NCBI GenBank assembly: GCA_965369305.1
Contig: CBDUQG010000056.1
Location: forward strand, 1 to 6,777
Reading direction: 5' to 3'
DNA length: 6,777 nt
Source of the DNA: JAFGTE01 sp965369305
GTDB taxonomy: Bacteria; Patescibacteriota; Gracilibacteria; UM-FILTER-43-11
Shown: positions 5,104 to 6,777 of the stretch, piece by piece
Position numbering within the stretch: the first letter of the stretch is position 1
Layout: the number at the start of each line of letters is the position of its first letter
Notes under the pieces: model-generated
Told to the model about the DNA's origin: nothing
The model's input: the letters and a program-made list of their open reading frames with translations, nothing else
The model's database searches: none
Position numbers and translations under genes: made by a program

Positions 5104-6054
5104 ATGCGAAAAGCCTTTGTTTTGCTTGCCCTGCTGATTGTGCTCCTCAGCCCCCTTCGAGCAGCGGCAGAAGAAAGCTCAAATAAGACTAAAACCGTGC
5201 GCCCAACCATCAGCCGTTGGAGCATTGATCAAAGCTACGAAGTGAGTGCTAAAACCGTCACAGTCTATAGCGGACCCAGCATTGATTCAAATCCCCTATT
5301 TGAGCTTCATCGTGGCATGGATGTAGAACCCACAGAAAGTCGAATTGAAAGTGGCTACCGTTGGTTCCGAATCACCGAGCGTAACTTCTGGGTACCCGCC
5401 TTGGAACCCGGTGGCGTGACCAATCTCGTAGTCAAAGATAAGACAGATCTAAACTACATTGAGGATTACTACGGAATTCTAGAAATGCCACATAGCTACG
5501 CCATGAAGATGGTTAAGGAGCCTGGTGCCGTAGGTCGCATTGAAACCTACCGAAAAGTCGGCCTGGACTATGTCCTTCAAAACACCTACGAAATCAGCTA
5601 TCGCAGAGAAGGTGAAAAAGCCAACTACGGCGATCTGAAGACCATTGGAGGCAATGTAGTTCGGTACATGTACAGAACCACTCGTAGCAGTATGAACGGC
5701 TGGGACAAAGATGGTGAGAAATTCGGCGTTTATAAAACCTCCTTCCCAATGCCTCACGATGGACTACCCCACCTACTAGAAGGTAACATCGGCACCCATC
5801 AATACAACAAGCTGCCTACCATCAATCAGATGAGTAATGGTGAATTCACGCCTCATCCCGGGAGCTATATGGGAGCTGACATTGTCCTTCACACTAAACG
5901 GAAAGGCTCGCGTGGCTGCATCAATATTGAAAATGAAGCCATGGGCTACCTTTATCACGAAGATGTGGTTAGCGAGCTCAATACTGAAATCATCCCCCTG
6001 GTCATTTACGACGAAGATGTAGTCGCTCCACCGATCGGACAGCTACTTTCTTAG
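5104..6054 (+). CDS. secreted L,D-transpeptidase (YkuD fold) with N-terminal SH3-like domain
   Basis: Protein of 316 aa. Residues 1-22 are a signal peptide (MRK, a long Leu/Val core, then RAAA before EE). An SH3-like, probably wall-binding domain occupies about 45-105 (VTVYSGPS...GYRWFRI...FWVPA). The YkuD catalytic domain covers about 140-303: FGVYKTSFPMP, NIGTH, then VLHTKRKGSRGCIN with likely catalytic C272 and H263. Such enzymes form 3-3 peptidoglycan cross-links or attach proteins, and act outside the membrane. The common motif is H-x14-17-[S/T]-H-G-C; here the His-to-Ser gap is only five residues and Arg replaces the second His, a short-loop form seen in some relatives. I chose ATG 5104 because the promoter overlaps any earlier start and the signal peptide begins there. 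The gene ends in a 4-base convergent overlap with the YceI gene. Confidence 0.87.
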   Translation: MRKAFVLLALLIVLLSPLRAAAEESSNKTKTVRPTISRWSIDQSYEVSAKTVTVYSGPSIDSNPLFELHRGMDVEPTESRIESGYRWFRITERNFWVPALEPGGVTNLVVKDKTDLNYIEDYYGILEMPHSYAMKMVKEPGAVGRIETYRKVGLDYVLQNTYEISYRREGEKANYGDLKTIGGNVVRYMYRTTRSSMNGWDKDGEKFGVYKTSFPMPHDGLPHLLEGNIGTHQYNKLPTINQMSNGEFTPHPGSYMGADIVLHTKRKGSRGCINIENEAMGYLYHEDVVSELNTEIIPLVIYDEDVVAPPIGQLLS

Positions 6055-6746
6055 AGTTCAAAAACCAGGTCGAGCTCAAACTCAATCAAGTCCTTGATCG
6101 CGCGGTCTCCCAGATTCTGGAAGAAAGAACTAGAATCAAAAGTAATGTCCCAACGAGTGCGGTCGATCGTAAAATCAGCTTCAACATTTAGAATATCTGC
6201 ATCCCCTGCCACTGTGGCAAAGAAGATAATCTTTTTGCTGATACCGCGAATGGTCAGGTCACCGGTAATTTCATAGCGACCATCTTCCAGAAGTAGAACG
6301 TTGCTGATTTCAAAAGAAGCCTCAGGGAACTCTTCGACTCCGAAGAAATCATCGCTCATCACATGCTGAAGGTAACGCTCATTATTATTCTCTTCACCGA
6401 TGGTTGTCATATCAATGACAAAACTACCACCTGTGATGCCGTTTTCATCAGCACTTAGAGATCCTTCCTTAATATCAACCGTTCCAGTATGAGCGGAACC
6501 GACCAGGCGACTGGCATGATAAGTAAGCATGGATTGATCTGTATCAAGTTTCCAGCTTCCTTCTCCAATCATCGCAGCTGATTCATCCATTGAGTCAGAA
6601 TCATTGGATTCAGACTGAGAGTCCGAAATTTCCGGCGCAACATCGGCTTCAGGCGCGGGTGCAACGGCCCTACTGCACCCCTGAAGGAGTAGAGGGGCAG
6701 CAGCGAGTAAAATCAATGCTAAATAGCTAAAGTTTTTTCTGGACAT
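6051..6746 (-). CDS. YceI-family lipoprotein
   Basis: Protein of 231 aa. A lipoprotein signal peptide ends in LLQGC, with C24 the expected lipidated residue. Residues 25-60 are an Ala/Pro then Ser/Asp/Glu-rich linker, and the YceI domain fills 63-231. Domain signatures are GSWKLDTDQSMLTYHASRL (63-81), HTGTV, GGSFVIDMTTIG (106-117), RYLQHVMSDDFFGVEEFPEASFEI (124-147), ITGDLTIRGISKKI (160-173), IDRTRWDITFDSSSFF (194-209) and LGDRAIKDLIEFELDLVF (212-229). YceI domains are lipocalin-like barrels that hold a long isoprenoid such as a polyprenyl chain or quinone in a hydrophobic tunnel. Most YceI proteins are periplasmic and soluble; this one is tethered to the membrane by lipid. The ATG is at 6746; no Shine-Dalgarno site is present. 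Confidence 0.92.
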   Translation of the reverse strand: MSRKNFSYLALILLAAAPLLLQGCSRAVAPAPEADVAPEISDSQSESNDSDSMDESAAMIGEGSWKLDTDQSMLTYHASRLVGSAHTGTVDIKEGSLSADENGITGGSFVIDMTTIGEENNNERYLQHVMSDDFFGVEEFPEASFEISNVLLLEDGRYEITGDLTIRGISKKIIFFATVAGDADILNVEADFTIDRTRWDITFDSSSFFQNLGDRAIKDLIEFELDLVFEL

Positions 6747-6765
6747 ATGACTAAAAATTAATATG

Positions 6766-6774
6766 ATAATGACA
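6766..6774 (-). promoter_or_regulatory. possible extended -10 of the YceI gene
   Basis: On the minus strand TGT precedes CATTAT (6766-6771; 4 of 6 matches), 19 bases before the ATG at 6746, a distance in line with the other promoters here. Any -35 lies beyond the window edge. Other AT-rich hexamers such as TATCAT (6763-6768) compete for the role. Confidence 0.3.
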
Positions 6775-6777
6775 CAC

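Noticed and set aside
6085..6098. ATCAA/TTGAT inverted repeat near the convergent stops as a terminator
   Set aside because: It is short and AT-rich, lies inside the YceI coding region and has no following T-run.
115..6746. Alternative genetic code with UGA as Gly or Trp, as in some Patescibacteria
   Set aside because: All genes are full length under the standard code, with GGN glycines and TGG tryptophans. The absence of TGA stops among eight genes is too small a sample.

Overview
This 6.8 kb window reads as an ordinary bacterial chromosome segment. It holds eight protein-coding genes and two tRNA genes, packed with short intergenic gaps. No phage, insertion sequence, CRISPR or rRNA sequence is visible. 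The sequence does not fix the host. The promoters are sigma70-like (TTGACA/TATAAT type), the tRNA-Ile gene encodes its own CCA, a lipoprotein and an exported L,D-transpeptidase point to a peptidoglycan-containing envelope, and no start codon has a convincing Shine-Dalgarno site. The standard genetic code fits; the eight stops are six TAA and two TAG. The promoter type argues against Bacteroidetes, where SD-poor starts are also usual. An uncultivated lineage such as a Patescibacteria (CPR) member is possible, but that is a weak inference.

Left part (1-2409, all minus strand): a DEAD-box RNA helicase of RhlE type, then a flavodoxin-fold NAD(P)H:quinone-type oxidoreductase with its own extended -10 promoter, then a small zinc-ribbon/single-TM/BamE-like protein starting immediately after the oxidoreductase stop. 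Last comes tRNA-Ala(UGC), which has its own strong promoter and is cut by the window edge.

Middle part (2420-4894, plus strand): divergent promoters at 2433-2495 separate the helicase from a two-gene operon of unrecognised exported or membrane-anchored proteins. The first has a DUF333-like cysteine domain and a possible BamE-like C-terminus. The second has a TM anchor, a long acidic spacer and a beta-rich C-terminal domain. A DoxX-family membrane protein follows, with a 12-bp perfect palindrome next to its probable -10. A bidirectional UUCG hairpin terminator closes this gene and also tRNA-Ile(GAU), which comes from the opposite strand.

Right part (4898-6777): tRNA-Ile on minus; a perfect TTGACA-N17-TAAAAT promoter driving a secreted SH3-like/YkuD L,D-transpeptidase on plus; and a convergent YceI-family lipoprotein on minus. 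The stop codons of these last two genes overlap.

Functionally, most of the proteins act at the cell envelope (cell-wall cross-linking, YceI lipoprotein, DoxX, three anchored or exported proteins). There is a loose redox/quinone theme (quinone-type reductase, DoxX, YceI), but no evidence that the genes form one system. The least explained part is the 2517-4351 gene pair.
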